Notes under the pieces: generated by a model
Seen by the model: only the letters and a program-made list of their open reading frames with translations
What the model was told of the DNA's origin: nothing
The model's database searches: none
In this document: piece by piece, positions 28,801-36,924 of the stretch
How the letters are laid out: the number at the start of each line of letters is the position of its first letter
Numbering within the stretch: the stretch's first letter is position 1
DNA from: Fidelibacterota bacterium
GTDB lineage: Bacteria > Fidelibacterota > UBA8477 > JABMPR01
Length of the DNA: 64,000 nucleotides
Direction of reading: 5' to 3'
Assembly (NCBI GenBank): GCA_018650445.1
Contig: JABIFX010000062.1
Coordinates: 37,754-101,753 of the forward strand
Program-made: the position numbers and the translations under genes

Positions 28801-30200
28801 TAAAAGACCGAGGGGATGCACCTGATAAAGCGCAAGACGACTTCGTCAAAGCCGAGTCACGCATGGAAGATGGTAAATTTATAATCACCACCTCAGAAGG
28901 TGAAGAGGTATCCATTTTTGATAAAAGAGTTAGAGTAGTTTTTGCCTCTATGAGCGAATATGGTACACATGGAATTGCAGCTGCTTTCACGAGTCAAGGG
29001 ATAAACAGTTACTCTCTTGCCCCCCCGAGCGAGGAGGAGCTCAAGACCGGTCGTGGTAATTCATCATGTAAAGAATGTCTCCCACTCCAGCTCACCACAG
29101 GGGGCTATATTCATTATCTGAATGGTGAAAGATCCGATGACGAAATCACGGTTTTCTTTTATCCTACAGCGAATGGTCCCTGCCGTTTTGGTCAATATCA
29201 GGACTTCATGCGTGATCTGGTTGTAAAACAGAAGTTCAAGAATGTAGCTTTTCTCTCTACATCAAGTTCTGACGGGTATGGTGGATTGGGCCAACGAACC
29301 ACCCTCATGATCTACTATGGTGTAGTTATTTCAGATATTTTTGAAGATATGCGTCATGCCATGCTGGTAAATGCCAAAAATCCAGACCAGGCTATTACGA
29401 GATTAAATGAGATTTGGAAAGAAGTTGTAGTTGGACTTGAAGGTGGTAAAAAGAAGTTCTTTGAAGCCATCGAAAAAGCTGCAGGTGATCTGCAGGAGAT
29501 TCAGCAGATAAAAGATCTTCACACCCTCCCCCATGTACTTATTGTTGGAGAAATATATGTCCGTAAGGATGGTATTTCAAGAAGGTGGTTACCGGAGCGT
29601 ATGGCTCAAAATGGAATCGTCTCACATGTTGCTCCACTGCATGAATGGGTGCATTACATAGATTGGCTGGTCATGCACAAGGAACACATGTTTGGTGCAA
29701 GTACAATGGCCCGAATGAAGACCAGACTGAAGAATTCTATCATGTCCAGGGGTGAACGTTCGATCAAGACCATTATGGAAACCTCTGGGTGGTATATAAA
29801 GAGGATAATCAACATTGATCACGTCATCGATGCCTCCAAACCATATATCTCACCAAAACTCCCTGGTGAAGCAGTAGTGACTACTGGAGGTCCCCTGGCT
29901 GAAGTGGGTACTGAGTTTTGTGGAGCCATTGCCATCGGGCCTTTCGGTTGCATGCCGAATAGACTTAGCGAATCCATACTAAACAATAAAATGGGTAAGG
30001 AACATATCTTAAAACACCGTCATGATGATATGACGAGAACCGTAATGGAAGAAGTTTCCCACCTGCCCTTCCTGGCCGTTGAAAGTGATGGAAATCCCTT
30101 CCCTCAGGTGATAGAAGCCAGGCTGGAGACCTTTATGCTCCAGGCGTTCCGGTTACATGAAGTCATGGAAAAATATAATACAGCGGAGGTAGTTGCTTAA
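25890..30200 (+). CDS. giant acyl-CoA dehydratase activase-family protein
   Basis: The ATG at 25890 follows AAAGGGAATATTG, giving 1436 aa. Two BcrAD/BadFG-type ASKHA ATPase domains lie in tandem. The first (1-280) has GNKCASGTGEFFLQQ; the second (about 305-570) has LGLDVGSTTTKIVAL, EIGGQDAKYT and NEACSAGTGSFLEE, then NFNDQCAAFISSDIKN, where the Cys residues match the 4Fe-4S ligands bridging the activase dimer. The rest contains a DUF2229 region (GISRSFLTGTYYPLFSHFFKEIG) and a long HgdB-like C-terminus with many Cys. Such activases couple ATP hydrolysis to low-potential electron transfer to 2-hydroxyacyl-CoA or benzoyl-CoA-type enzymes. No dehydratase subunit genes are adjacent, so the partner is unknown. 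The protein is probably oxygen-sensitive. Confidence 0.9.
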   Translation: MQQYLGICAGASTITSVNLHQDGQDTTIGNIFSKPHEGNPREVITNLLNEIDVEQFDAVVVTGRRFKELIDLETISEPQAAELALKFINKDKKSYNAIISAGGETFMVYQLDKAGKISKVFTGNKCASGTGEFFLQQTRRMGVNMEEAIEFGKGETPHVVSGRCSVFCKSDCTHATNIGVPKGQVVAGLSQMMASKILELLKNTPKEDIMIVGGTTQIDVMMDYLKTNIKNLTIPEEATYFEALGAAVYASDLKNGHQVDLENLFSKKSSQFDFHKALSQFEDKVNFVDLDRGVAREGDTCILGLDVGSTTTKIVALRESDLKIVASEYLRTNGDPVGASKQCYQAVLDELDGTNIVIRGLGVTGSGRKIAGLHALTEGVINEIIAHAVAALHFDEGVETIFEIGGQDAKYTYLTNGVASDYAMNEACSAGTGSFLEESAKETLNIEMEDIAGWAMRGTKPPNFNDQCAAFISSDIKNTYHEGIPKEDVVAGLVYSICLNYVNRVKGPRPVGNKVFMQGGVCYNRAVPIAMAALSGKEIIVPPEPGLMGSYGVALEVKSRIDTGLMDEQIFNLETLIQRDVGTKASFICAGGKEKCDIGCEVNRMVIEGKTYPFGGACNLYDNIRKKITVNTGENDLVIKRQELVLHKYAADLSDLPDDAPRVGISRSFLTGTYYPLFSHFFKEIGIRPVLSETVEQRGVDQCAAPFCYPAEISHGYFQNLIDMKLDYLFLPHIRKMSIENGFKEATTCPLVQGEPYYLGSTFESQLAKDGPVILTPAMQLGYGQDDPSDGFQSLGKQLGIPKNRLKKAYQKALDIQEDMHAEMIVMGKQALGELEQDPDQVGIVLFGRPYNAFMPEANKGIPHKFASRGYKLIPVDFLDLKDAEIRDHMYWSMGQINLKGAAIVEAHPQLFGTFITNFSCGPDSFVVGYFRSIMGIKPSLTLELDNHTADAGLETRIEAFLDIVARYRILKDRGDAPDKAQDDFVKAESRMEDGKFIITTSEGEEVSIFDKRVRVVFASMSEYGTHGIAAAFTSQGINSYSLAPPSEEELKTGRGNSSCKECLPLQLTTGGYIHYLNGERSDDEITVFFYPTANGPCRFGQYQDFMRDLVVKQKFKNVAFLSTSSSDGYGGLGQRTTLMIYYGVVISDIFEDMRHAMLVNAKNPDQAITRLNEIWKEVVVGLEGGKKKFFEAIEKAAGDLQEIQQIKDLHTLPHVLIVGEIYVRKDGISRRWLPERMAQNGIVSHVAPLHEWVHYIDWLVMHKEHMFGASTMARMKTRLKNSIMSRGERSIKTIMETSGWYIKRIINIDHVIDASKPYISPKLPGEAVVTTGGPLAEVGTEFCGAIAIGPFGCMPNRLSESILNNKMGKEHILKHRHDDMTRTVMEEVSHLPFLAVESDGNPFPQVIEARLETFMLQAFRLHEVMEKYNTAEVVA

Positions 30201-30236
30201 GAACACGTCCTCATTCGTAACTACCAGTATGAAAGC

Positions 30237-30268
30237 AGGAGCCATCAATTCTTAGATGGCTCCTTTTT
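30237..30268 (+). terminator. intrinsic terminator of the activase gene
   Basis: AGGAGCCATC and GATGGCTCCT form a perfect 10-bp stem with an 8-nt loop, followed by TTTTT. It begins 37 nt after the stop codon. Confidence 0.9.
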
Positions 30269-30275
30269 CATTAAA

Positions 30276-31577
30276 TTATGCCCCTCTCGTCAGTGATTTC
30301 CCTTTCCGAATCATGGGTCTTTCAACAAATCGATGCAATATCATTGAGAGAATCAGAGTTAGAGACATGGATATAACCATAACGGCGAGGACGTGAATGA
30401 GTCTTATGCCTGTAATAGCTTCAAAATTAGTTGTTCTAAATAGAAGCAGGTAGGAGAGTATGATGATCGGGATGTGGAACAAGTACCAGGGTAAGGATAA
30501 TTGAGCAAATAGGCGCCAAACTTTGTGAGATAGAAAGCGAGATAATAATTCCCCTAATATCCGCGGTAGCAATTTTAGTTCGATCATAATCACGATACCC
30601 AAAACCCCTAACCCAAACCCAGTTCGATGTAATGTTAACCACCAAATATTGAGTTCTAATCCAAAATACTTGTGAAACCAGGACTCCAGATGATAGGCCG
30701 GGTATTGCAGGGAAAGCATAATGAGGGAAAGCGAAACCATAAAAATGATCGTGGCCGATGTCTTCGAAATTCGATTTAGTCGTCCCAGTCCACGTTGGCT
30801 ATGATTTAAAAAAGCCCAAATTATACCCAGGATTAACAAACCGAATCTTGCATAGGTAGGATGATATATAATGTCAAGAACGTCAAAAAGATTGTCACTA
30901 TTATTTATTATCTCAACCCATCTAACTTCAATTATTCCTGGATGATTCAGGATAATAAAATATCTAACAACCAGTGACATCAGGACTAGAGAGCCTAGGA
31001 ATAACCCTCTGTAAGCCTTCAACTTATTCAGAAGGAGTATCAAAAAAGGAAGGATGACATAGAATTGAACTTCGATTGACAAGCTCCATCCACCTAGAAT
31101 GATGGAGTCATTGTATAGGTTATCAACAAATAGGAGATTGTGAATCAAGCGTGGGTGAAAATCCTTAACCGTTACTAAATAAAGTAGTAGTGCAAAAAGA
31201 TATACTGGGAAAATCCGGAAAAACCTGCGAATATAAAAATTCCTAAAACTGATTTTAGAATTTTTCTTGAACTCGTGAATGAGTTGAGTGGTCAATAAGT
31301 AAGCGCTTAAAATAAAGAATGTATCTACTGCTTTATCAAAGGCGAATACGAGTAACAGAAAGTCAGGAATCTGGTCAATGTAGTGATGGATGAGTTCGGG
31401 TTTATTACTATAAATCCAGAGTATGGGCAACATGAAACAATGAAATATTAAAATCATAATGACAGAAAGGCCACGTAGACCGTTCAGTATGGGGAGTTCA
31501 TGAACGCTCTTAGGGGTCAGTAGTGACTTTAATTCCAGCCCTGGAATTTTTAAAATATTTTTAAGCCTAGAGCTAAC
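30276..31577 (-). CDS. acyltransferase family 3 (OafA/YrhL-like) membrane protein, start unclear
   Basis: This is a polytopic acyltransferase-3 protein with about ten membrane helices. The first ATG (31457) would leave 393 aa starting MILIFHCF. However, the open frame continues upstream to 31577, and codons 31458-31487 read LNGLRGLSVI, the conserved N-terminal 'LdGLRGiAvl' motif, so translation should begin before it. The upstream 40 codons contain no ATG, GTG or TTG; ATT (31556) or CTG are the only weak candidates. Other family marks include FILSAYLLT and NFYIRRFFRIFPVYLFALLLY. Such enzymes acylate cell-surface glycans at the inner membrane. Either a rare start is used or the start codon has been lost. 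Coordinates give the maximal frame. Confidence 0.75.
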   Translation of the reverse strand, partial: VSSRLKNILKIPGLELKSLLTPKSVHELPILNGLRGLSVIMILIFHCFMLPILWIYSNKPELIHHYIDQIPDFLLLVFAFDKAVDTFFILSAYLLTTQLIHEFKKNSKISFRNFYIRRFFRIFPVYLFALLLYLVTVKDFHPRLIHNLLFVDNLYNDSIILGGWSLSIEVQFYVILPFLILLLNKLKAYRGLFLGSLVLMSLVVRYFIILNHPGIIEVRWVEIINNSDNLFDVLDIIYHPTYARFGLLILGIIWAFLNHSQRGLGRLNRISKTSATIIFMVSLSLIMLSLQYPAYHLESWFHKYFGLELNIWWLTLHRTGFGLGVLGIVIMIELKLLPRILGELLSRFLSHKVWRLFAQLSLPWYLFHIPIIILSYLLLFRTTNFEAITGIRLIHVLAVMVISMSLTLILSMILHRFVERPMIRKGKSLTRGA

Positions 31578-31637
31578 TTACAATCTCCATTAAATACACT
31601 ATTCCAGATCGGTTGATAAAAGCGAAACGATCTTTCA

Positions 31638-33449
31638 TTAATTCGCTCCAGGTAACCAAAGCACCAATCCAGGCACATAGGTTATGATGAGAACCATAAC
31701 CAGGAGCAGGAGAAAGAAGGGCAGGGTATCTCGATATACCTGGGATAAGGGTCGTTCAAAACGAATAGCCGAGAGGAAGAGATTCATCCCCACAGGAGGT
31801 GTGAGATAACCAAGTTCCAGGTTTGCCAGAAAGATGATCCCAAGATGGAGGGGGTGCACTCCAAAGACTGCCGCCATAGGAATGATTATCGGTACTACCA
31901 CCATGATCGCAGAGAATATGTCCATCAGACAACCCACAATTAGCAAGAACAAATTGAGGAAGAGCAGAAAGGTAATTTTACTATCAATATTGGCTGCCAC
32001 CCACTCACTGGCTCGAGTCGGAATCTCCGCATCCACCAGGTAGTTAGTAAAACCCATTGACACACTGAGGATAATCAGAATACCTCCCAGCAGGGTAGCA
32101 CTTTTCACAGTGATCGCCAGTAGCTGTCCCTTGATTCGAATATCCCTATGCACCAGTAATCCAATGATGAGGATGTACACAACTACCGCAGCCGCAGTCT
32201 CAACCAGGGTCATGATACCAGTAAATATGCCCCCCAGAGCAATAACCGGAATCAATATTTCCCATTTTGCATGCATAATGGCCTGTCCGGCAGTCTGTAT
32301 GTTGAAAGGAAGTTTTTTGATGTTCATATTGGAGCTTCTATACCAGGCATATGCGGAGACGGCACCCAGAAGGAACAGACCAGGAACAACGCCTGCGAGA
32401 AATAGTTGATTTATGGGAGTGTGGGAAATGACTCCATAAAAAATAATGGGCAGGGCAGGTGGGAACAACAGCCCCAGACTACCTGTGGCTGTGACCAGGC
32501 CGACAGAAAAACTTTTATTAAATCCTGATGCCAGTAGAACAGGCAACAACAGCCCCCCCACTGCTAATATTGTGACGCCTGATGCTCCAGTAAATGTGGT
32601 AAAAAAGGTACACACAAAAACGGTAGCTATGGCCGGTCCAGCCGGGAGCCAGCCCAATAGATGCTTGAATAGTTCCACTATCCGTTTGCTGGCGCCCCCC
32701 TCTGCCAACAGATATCCAGCCAGTGTAAAGAGAGGTATCGTAGGCAAAACGGGAGAAGCCACAATACGGTAAGTTTCCACAGAGATGGCTGCGATGGAAA
32801 TATCTTCAGCTAAAAAAAGCACGAGGGCAATCCCCCCGATCCAGGCGAAAATAGGTAGTCCCAATATTGAGGCTGCCAGAAAACAAATGACGATTGGAAT
32901 AATAAGGCTAGACAATAATTCAGGAGATGCCCACCAGGCAAAAAGGGCGAGCATACTTGCCACAGCAAGTGCAGTAAGACGAGTTCGGAGATCACTGATG
33001 TTTGTGAGTTCCCTTAAGGCGACCCCCAGATAGCCCAGGGGAATAATGACAAGCACCATCCAGATAGGTATTGTTTGGCCCACCATAGTTGGAGAATAAA
33101 ACTCGACCTGCACAAAGTGGATGCCGGCATAGGTCAAGCCAATGCACACCGCGATGGTTAATCCCTTGATAATTGCTAACAGTTCAAAGCGAATGTGGGT
33201 AGGTATATATTCCATGACCGCATTAATGCTTAAATGACTGCCCTCACGACTGGTTATAATCGCTCCAAGTAGACCAACGATAAGTGTGAGGTGACGTGTG
33301 TAATCTGTAGATCCTGATATCCCAAAAACGCCAATAGTGCGGGAGATTATCTCTAATACCGGAAATGCAGCCATGAGGAAGAGGCAGAGAGCGAGAATGA
33401 TATTCTCAACAGTAGCGATAGAACGAGTAGCTTGAGACCAGAATTTCAT
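31638..33449 (-). CDS. TRAP transporter fused permease (DctQM)
   Basis: This 603-aa protein has, at residues 1-165, a DctQ-like small subunit with four helices (ENIILALCLFLMAAFPVLEIISRT...). From about 190 on it is a DctM large subunit (PTIPLFTLAGYLLAEGGASKRIVELFKHLLGWLPAGPAIATVFVCTFFTTFTGASGVT, the conserved 'sG.s.at..a.g' region, and a GYLTPPVGMNLFL end). The fusion order Q-M is common in TRAP systems. It forms the sodium- or proton-driven inner-membrane pore that takes substrate from the periplasmic DctP protein. It starts 6 bp after the DctP stop codon and is the last gene of the tatT-dctP-dctQM operon. Confidence 0.92.
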   Translation of the reverse strand: MKFWSQATRSIATVENIILALCLFLMAAFPVLEIISRTIGVFGISGSTDYTRHLTLIVGLLGAIITSREGSHLSINAVMEYIPTHIRFELLAIIKGLTIAVCIGLTYAGIHFVQVEFYSPTMVGQTIPIWMVLVIIPLGYLGVALRELTNISDLRTRLTALAVASMLALFAWWASPELLSSLIIPIVICFLAASILGLPIFAWIGGIALVLFLAEDISIAAISVETYRIVASPVLPTIPLFTLAGYLLAEGGASKRIVELFKHLLGWLPAGPAIATVFVCTFFTTFTGASGVTILAVGGLLLPVLLASGFNKSFSVGLVTATGSLGLLFPPALPIIFYGVISHTPINQLFLAGVVPGLFLLGAVSAYAWYRSSNMNIKKLPFNIQTAGQAIMHAKWEILIPVIALGGIFTGIMTLVETAAAVVVYILIIGLLVHRDIRIKGQLLAITVKSATLLGGILIILSVSMGFTNYLVDAEIPTRASEWVAANIDSKITFLLFLNLFLLIVGCLMDIFSAIMVVVPIIIPMAAVFGVHPLHLGIIFLANLELGYLTPPVGMNLFLSAIRFERPLSQVYRDTLPFFLLLLVMVLIITYVPGLVLWLPGAN

Positions 33450-33455
33450 AAGTAC

Positions 33456-34466
33456 CTATTCTTTGGATTTGCTGCGAAACTCTTCCAGAATACCCTTCAC
33501 CTGTATATACAGTTCTTCAGGGACTTCCTGCTCAAGGATCTCAGGGTACATATGGGTCTCCACCATTTCTAGCCACGCTGCCCTGGCATCATCAGGAGCA
33601 GGTGCCAAAGTGAGCCCATTTTCCTGCATGACTCTCATGGCCTCTTTTTCTAGGACGACAACTTCATTGGAAAGTGCCTGCCCCCGTTCCGCAGACTTTT
33701 TCAAAATTGGAGCATGAAATTCCTTAGAGATTTTATTCCACTTTTTCTTGGTGATAATGATCGCACCAGGCAAGGGACCCGCTTTTAAATCGGTGACAAA
33801 AGGAACTGCCGGGAACCACTGATAGCTCAGTGCAATAATGGGAGTTGTGGTTAAAGTTGTAATTAGACCGGTTTGGAGAGACATGAATATATCGGGGGCG
33901 GCGACTTCGACCGCATTGTACCCAGCATCCATCCAACCTCGTTTACCAGAGCCCCCGGCCCAGATAAAAATAATCTGATTCGTTTTATTGAGATCTTCAG
34001 GGTAAATCACCGGCGCATTAGTAAACAGACGGGCCCATCCTGCATCACTCCAGGATAAGAGTTTAAACCCCCGTTCCTCTAGTAAACCGATTAAATATTC
34101 TGACAACTCATCACGGACATGGTTGAGTTCGGCATCAGTTTGAATCATCATGGGCATGCGCAATACATCGATTTCAGGGATGATGTACATTAATCCTTCA
34201 ATAGTGAGAGCAGCGGCATGTAATTGCCCAATCCGCATTTTGCGAACCATATCAGCCTCATCTCCAAGGATGCCACCGGCGTACAGTTTCATTTTTATCT
34301 TACCTTCAGAAATATTGGACCAATCCTCTCCAAGCGTCAACATGGTTTCATGCCAGGGAGAATTTACAGGTGCCAGCGAGCCTAATTTTACGGTCTGCGA
34401 CCAAACCAGGGTTGTCATCATTGTCACCAGCATGACAACTTTATGGATACGCACATTATTCATCAT
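33456..34466 (-). CDS. TRAP transporter substrate-binding protein (DctP/TatP type)
   Basis: It is 336 aa from ATG 34466; an upstream ATG (34484) in frame has a poorer SD, while AAGAGG fits this start. A signal peptide ends at VWSQ, then VKLGSLAPVNSPWHETMLTLGEDWSNISEGKIKMKLYAGGILGDEADMVRKMRIGQLHAAALT, the DctP fold start. In ordinary DctP proteins a 'kiRv' motif supplies the carboxylate-binding Arg near the middle. Here the equivalent stretch reads NKTNQIIFIWAGGSGKRGW, so that Arg may be missing, as in the TatP branch that pairs with TatT lipoproteins. The ligand may then not be a simple organic acid. It overlaps the tatT gene by about 11 bp. Confidence 0.85.
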   Translation of the reverse strand: MMNNVRIHKVVMLVTMMTTLVWSQTVKLGSLAPVNSPWHETMLTLGEDWSNISEGKIKMKLYAGGILGDEADMVRKMRIGQLHAAALTIEGLMYIIPEIDVLRMPMMIQTDAELNHVRDELSEYLIGLLEERGFKLLSWSDAGWARLFTNAPVIYPEDLNKTNQIIFIWAGGSGKRGWMDAGYNAVEVAAPDIFMSLQTGLITTLTTTPIIALSYQWFPAVPFVTDLKAGPLPGAIIITKKKWNKISKEFHAPILKKSAERGQALSNEVVVLEKEAMRVMQENGLTLAPAPDDARAAWLEMVETHMYPEILEQEVPEELYIQVKGILEEFRSKSKE

Positions 34467-35394
34467 TTTCATCCTCTTCATCAATCAAAAAATAGTCACC
34501 TGCATTTTTGAGATACCAATTGGCTTTTCTCTGGGCAATAGTGTTCTCAAGCTTGTACTGAGGATAGGCATTTACATCTATAGCCAGAGCTTGACTCAAC
34601 AAGCCTCGGTAAGCATCAAGATCCTGGTTTTGTATAGCTACGGTGGTAGCTAGTGCCACATGTGGACTTGCCTTCCTGCCTTCAGTTAATTCCAGGGCGC
34701 GGACATAATGTGCTCTTGCTTTTTTAGCGCCTCCACCCATAGCTTCACTCCTACTACCATCATAAGTTACAAAGAATTCATGCAGAGCGCCTTCCCCATA
34801 ACTCTCATTCAATTCAAGACATTTCAGAAGGATTTTCTCTGCATATTGTAGCTCAGCCAACAAGCTCAGATCAGTCATGGATATGGAAATGGCTCCCATC
34901 CAGGAGAGACCCAACCAATATAGGGTGGGCACATCTTGAACAGTCATTTGAGCCAGTAGGACATCAGGTTGATCAAAGAGTCTTGTTTTAAAGTCAGGTG
35001 AATCAACTTCCATGGCTCGGAAGGCATAATAACGACTCCGGAGATATAATTTTTTTGCGTATGATTTCAATTCCTTGGAGCGTTTCGAATTCCAGGGTGT
35101 CAAGGTGTCTGCGGGGAGCTGCACAAAAGCATAGGAGTATTGAGCATATCCCGAGGAAAGGGCCAGGAGCAATCCCTTATGCTCAGGTGTTTGTTCCAGC
35201 AGAGCCTCGTTCAGCTTGAGCCCAAAGGGGACTGCATCAGCCACAAACTCAGGTAAATCGTCTGAGGCAAATACTCCTGAAGTTGACCCTGAGAGCGCAT
35301 CCGCGACGGAATTAATTGCCATTTTCTGGACTGAGCACGAGAACAGACCACTCACAATCAGAATGATGACAAACAGTTTTCCAAGTTTTCCCAT
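34456..35394 (-). CDS. TatT-family TRAP-associated lipoprotein
   Basis: This 312-aa protein has a lipoprotein signal (LFVIILIVSGLFSC, lipobox Cys at about residue 20). The helical remainder fits TatT (Treponema Tp0956-like): SVADALSGSTSGVFASDDLPEFVADAVPFGLKLNEALLEQTPEHKGLLLALSSGYAQYSYAFVQ, then TPR-like repeats (YAEKILLKCLELNESYGEGALHEFFVTY, KARAHYVRALELTEGRKASPHVALA). TatT trimers form a ring with hydrophobic pores that binds the DctP-like TatP. The C-terminus is acidic (DEEDENDE). It is the first gene of the TRAP operon and its end overlaps dctP, which supports a three-component system of this subtype. Confidence 0.88.
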   Translation of the reverse strand: MGKLGKLFVIILIVSGLFSCSVQKMAINSVADALSGSTSGVFASDDLPEFVADAVPFGLKLNEALLEQTPEHKGLLLALSSGYAQYSYAFVQLPADTLTPWNSKRSKELKSYAKKLYLRSRYYAFRAMEVDSPDFKTRLFDQPDVLLAQMTVQDVPTLYWLGLSWMGAISISMTDLSLLAELQYAEKILLKCLELNESYGEGALHEFFVTYDGSRSEAMGGGAKKARAHYVRALELTEGRKASPHVALATTVAIQNQDLDAYRGLLSQALAIDVNAYPQYKLENTIAQRKANWYLKNAGDYFLIDEEDENDE

Positions 35395-35897
35395 GAGATC
35401 TCCCCATTTGTGATGACGAGTTTAGAGAGGATGTGCCCCTCAGATAATTTTATTCAAACCTATTAAATCGTTGCAAGCCGAGGCTCAATTCAGAAAATTG
35501 CGTTTAGATCGAAGTCATAAAAACTATTTAGACCCAATTGTACTGCCTGGTTGAATGAATCTAAAATAAAACTGCTATCATCAAAGAATTACATAATTAA
35601 TAGTTATTTTCAATCAGCGATACGTCTGCCCTGAGATCTCATATTTATTTGCATAACTTCCCATAAGGTTAACCCCCAATTCGCAGAAATTCTGTCACAG
35701 ATGGAACCAATACCATCCTATATGGAACATTTCAGGGGTTGATCAGGGATTCCAGGTATCATATATCAAAAAAAGGGGATGGCAAATAACCACTACCGTT
35801 TGAGGTTTAGATATTGATTTAATTTTCCAAATTGTCAAAACAGACTACTTTCTCCCCTGAATATGTTTATAAAAACACATTAGGAGCTGGAGCATTC
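35395..35897. other. divergent intergenic region
   Basis: About 500 bp lie between tatT (minus) and the DUF1684 gene (plus). It contains the second copy of the ATGGAAC direct-repeat site (35696-35732). Promoters for both directions are expected here; none is certain. The remainder is AT-rich with no gene. Confidence 0.5.
35696..35732. promoter_or_regulatory. direct-repeat operator, copy 2 (putative HTCS/AraC site)
   Basis: ATGGAAC occurs at 35701-35707 and 35722-35728, again 21 bp apart, inside sequence matching 33 of 37 positions of the site at 20825-20861. Relative to the TRAP operon it has the same orientation as copy 1 has to its downstream gene, and a loosely similar GAATTG...TTAACCTTAT stretch follows in that direction. 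The target could be the TRAP operon, the DUF1684 gene, or both. Confidence 0.5.
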
Positions 35898-36815
35898 ATG
35901 AGAATTCAAATATCTACACTCGCAATCATATTATTCCTATCGGCCTGCGTAACCACACCCCCTGCACCAGCCGGTAAAATATCTGAATATGAAAAGCAGA
36001 TCGATGTCTGGCATCAAGCTAGAAATGAACGACTCAACCAACCAACAGGCTGGCTGACGCTATCAGGTCTCTTCTGGCTTGAAGAGGGTGACAATCGATT
36101 TGGGAGTGCCAGTGATAATCATCTCGTATTTCCAGGTGTGAGCGCTCCAGACTACATGGGAGTATTGCATTTGGAGGGTGAAAGCGTATCAATCAGTGTT
36201 GCAGACACCATCCCCATTTTCCTCCGCGACTCGCTTATCATTGGAAGTGACCTTAAAAAGGATAGTGATGGTGAACCAGATATTCTCACCTGGGAAAATC
36301 TCAGTTGGTACATTATTCAGAGAGGAGATCGCATTGGTGTTCGTCTTAGAGATTCCCAACACCCCAACTATGTAAATTTCAAACCCACAGAATTATATCC
36401 CATCGATCGTAGTTGGAAGGTTCCTGCCACTTTGGAGACATTTGACACCACCAGGACTGTTGATATTGTGAATGTTCTCGGTGATACCAGTCCCGGTTCA
36501 ACTCCAGGGATCTTGCATTTTGAAGTAAATGGACAGGCTCTCACCCTAACTCCACTGGCTGATCCCGGTGATGAAAATTACTTCATTATTTTTGGAGATG
36601 CTACAAATGGTCTAAGTACCTACGGTGCAGGTCGCTTTCTTGTGATCCCTGCAGCTGATGATAAGGGGAAAACTATGATAGATTTCAACAAGGCGTACAA
36701 CATGCCTTGTGCCTTTTCACCCTATGCTACCTGTCCCCTACCTCCTGAGGAAAACGTGCTTGACGTGTCTATTCAAGCAGGCGAATTAGCTTATGAGATT
36801 GATAGTGGTCATTAA
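35898..36815 (+). CDS. DUF1684 lipoprotein
   Basis: It is 305 aa from ATG 35898, which follows GGAGCTGGAG; a longer frame from 35832 exists but would bury the signal peptide. A lipoprotein signal (MRIQISTLAIILFLSAC) is followed by the DUF1684 core: WHQARNERLNQPTGWLTLSGLFWLEEGDNRFGS, then LRDSQHPNYVNFKPTELYPIDRSWKVPATLE, and FNKAYNMPCAFSPYATCPLPP near the C-terminus. The family is widespread and its biochemical role is unknown. A shared putative HTCS site lies 166 bp upstream. A short sequence resembling the C-terminal tail of this protein occurs at 41159-41209. Confidence 0.85.
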   Translation: MRIQISTLAIILFLSACVTTPPAPAGKISEYEKQIDVWHQARNERLNQPTGWLTLSGLFWLEEGDNRFGSASDNHLVFPGVSAPDYMGVLHLEGESVSISVADTIPIFLRDSLIIGSDLKKDSDGEPDILTWENLSWYIIQRGDRIGVRLRDSQHPNYVNFKPTELYPIDRSWKVPATLETFDTTRTVDIVNVLGDTSPGSTPGILHFEVNGQALTLTPLADPGDENYFIIFGDATNGLSTYGAGRFLVIPAADDKGKTMIDFNKAYNMPCAFSPYATCPLPPEENVLDVSIQAGELAYEIDSGH

Positions 36816-36924
36816 TGGGAGGATTGAAATAAGCAGGATTCAATAAAGACCCGGTTTTTGAGCTCTTTTGTCGGGTAAAAGCTTACAGAACGAATACCGA
36901 TGGAGATCTCAACCCTTTGATCAA

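Noticed and set aside
36836..36880. terminator after the DUF1684 gene
   Set aside because: Only a short ACCCG/CGGGT pairing with a long loop; too weak to call.
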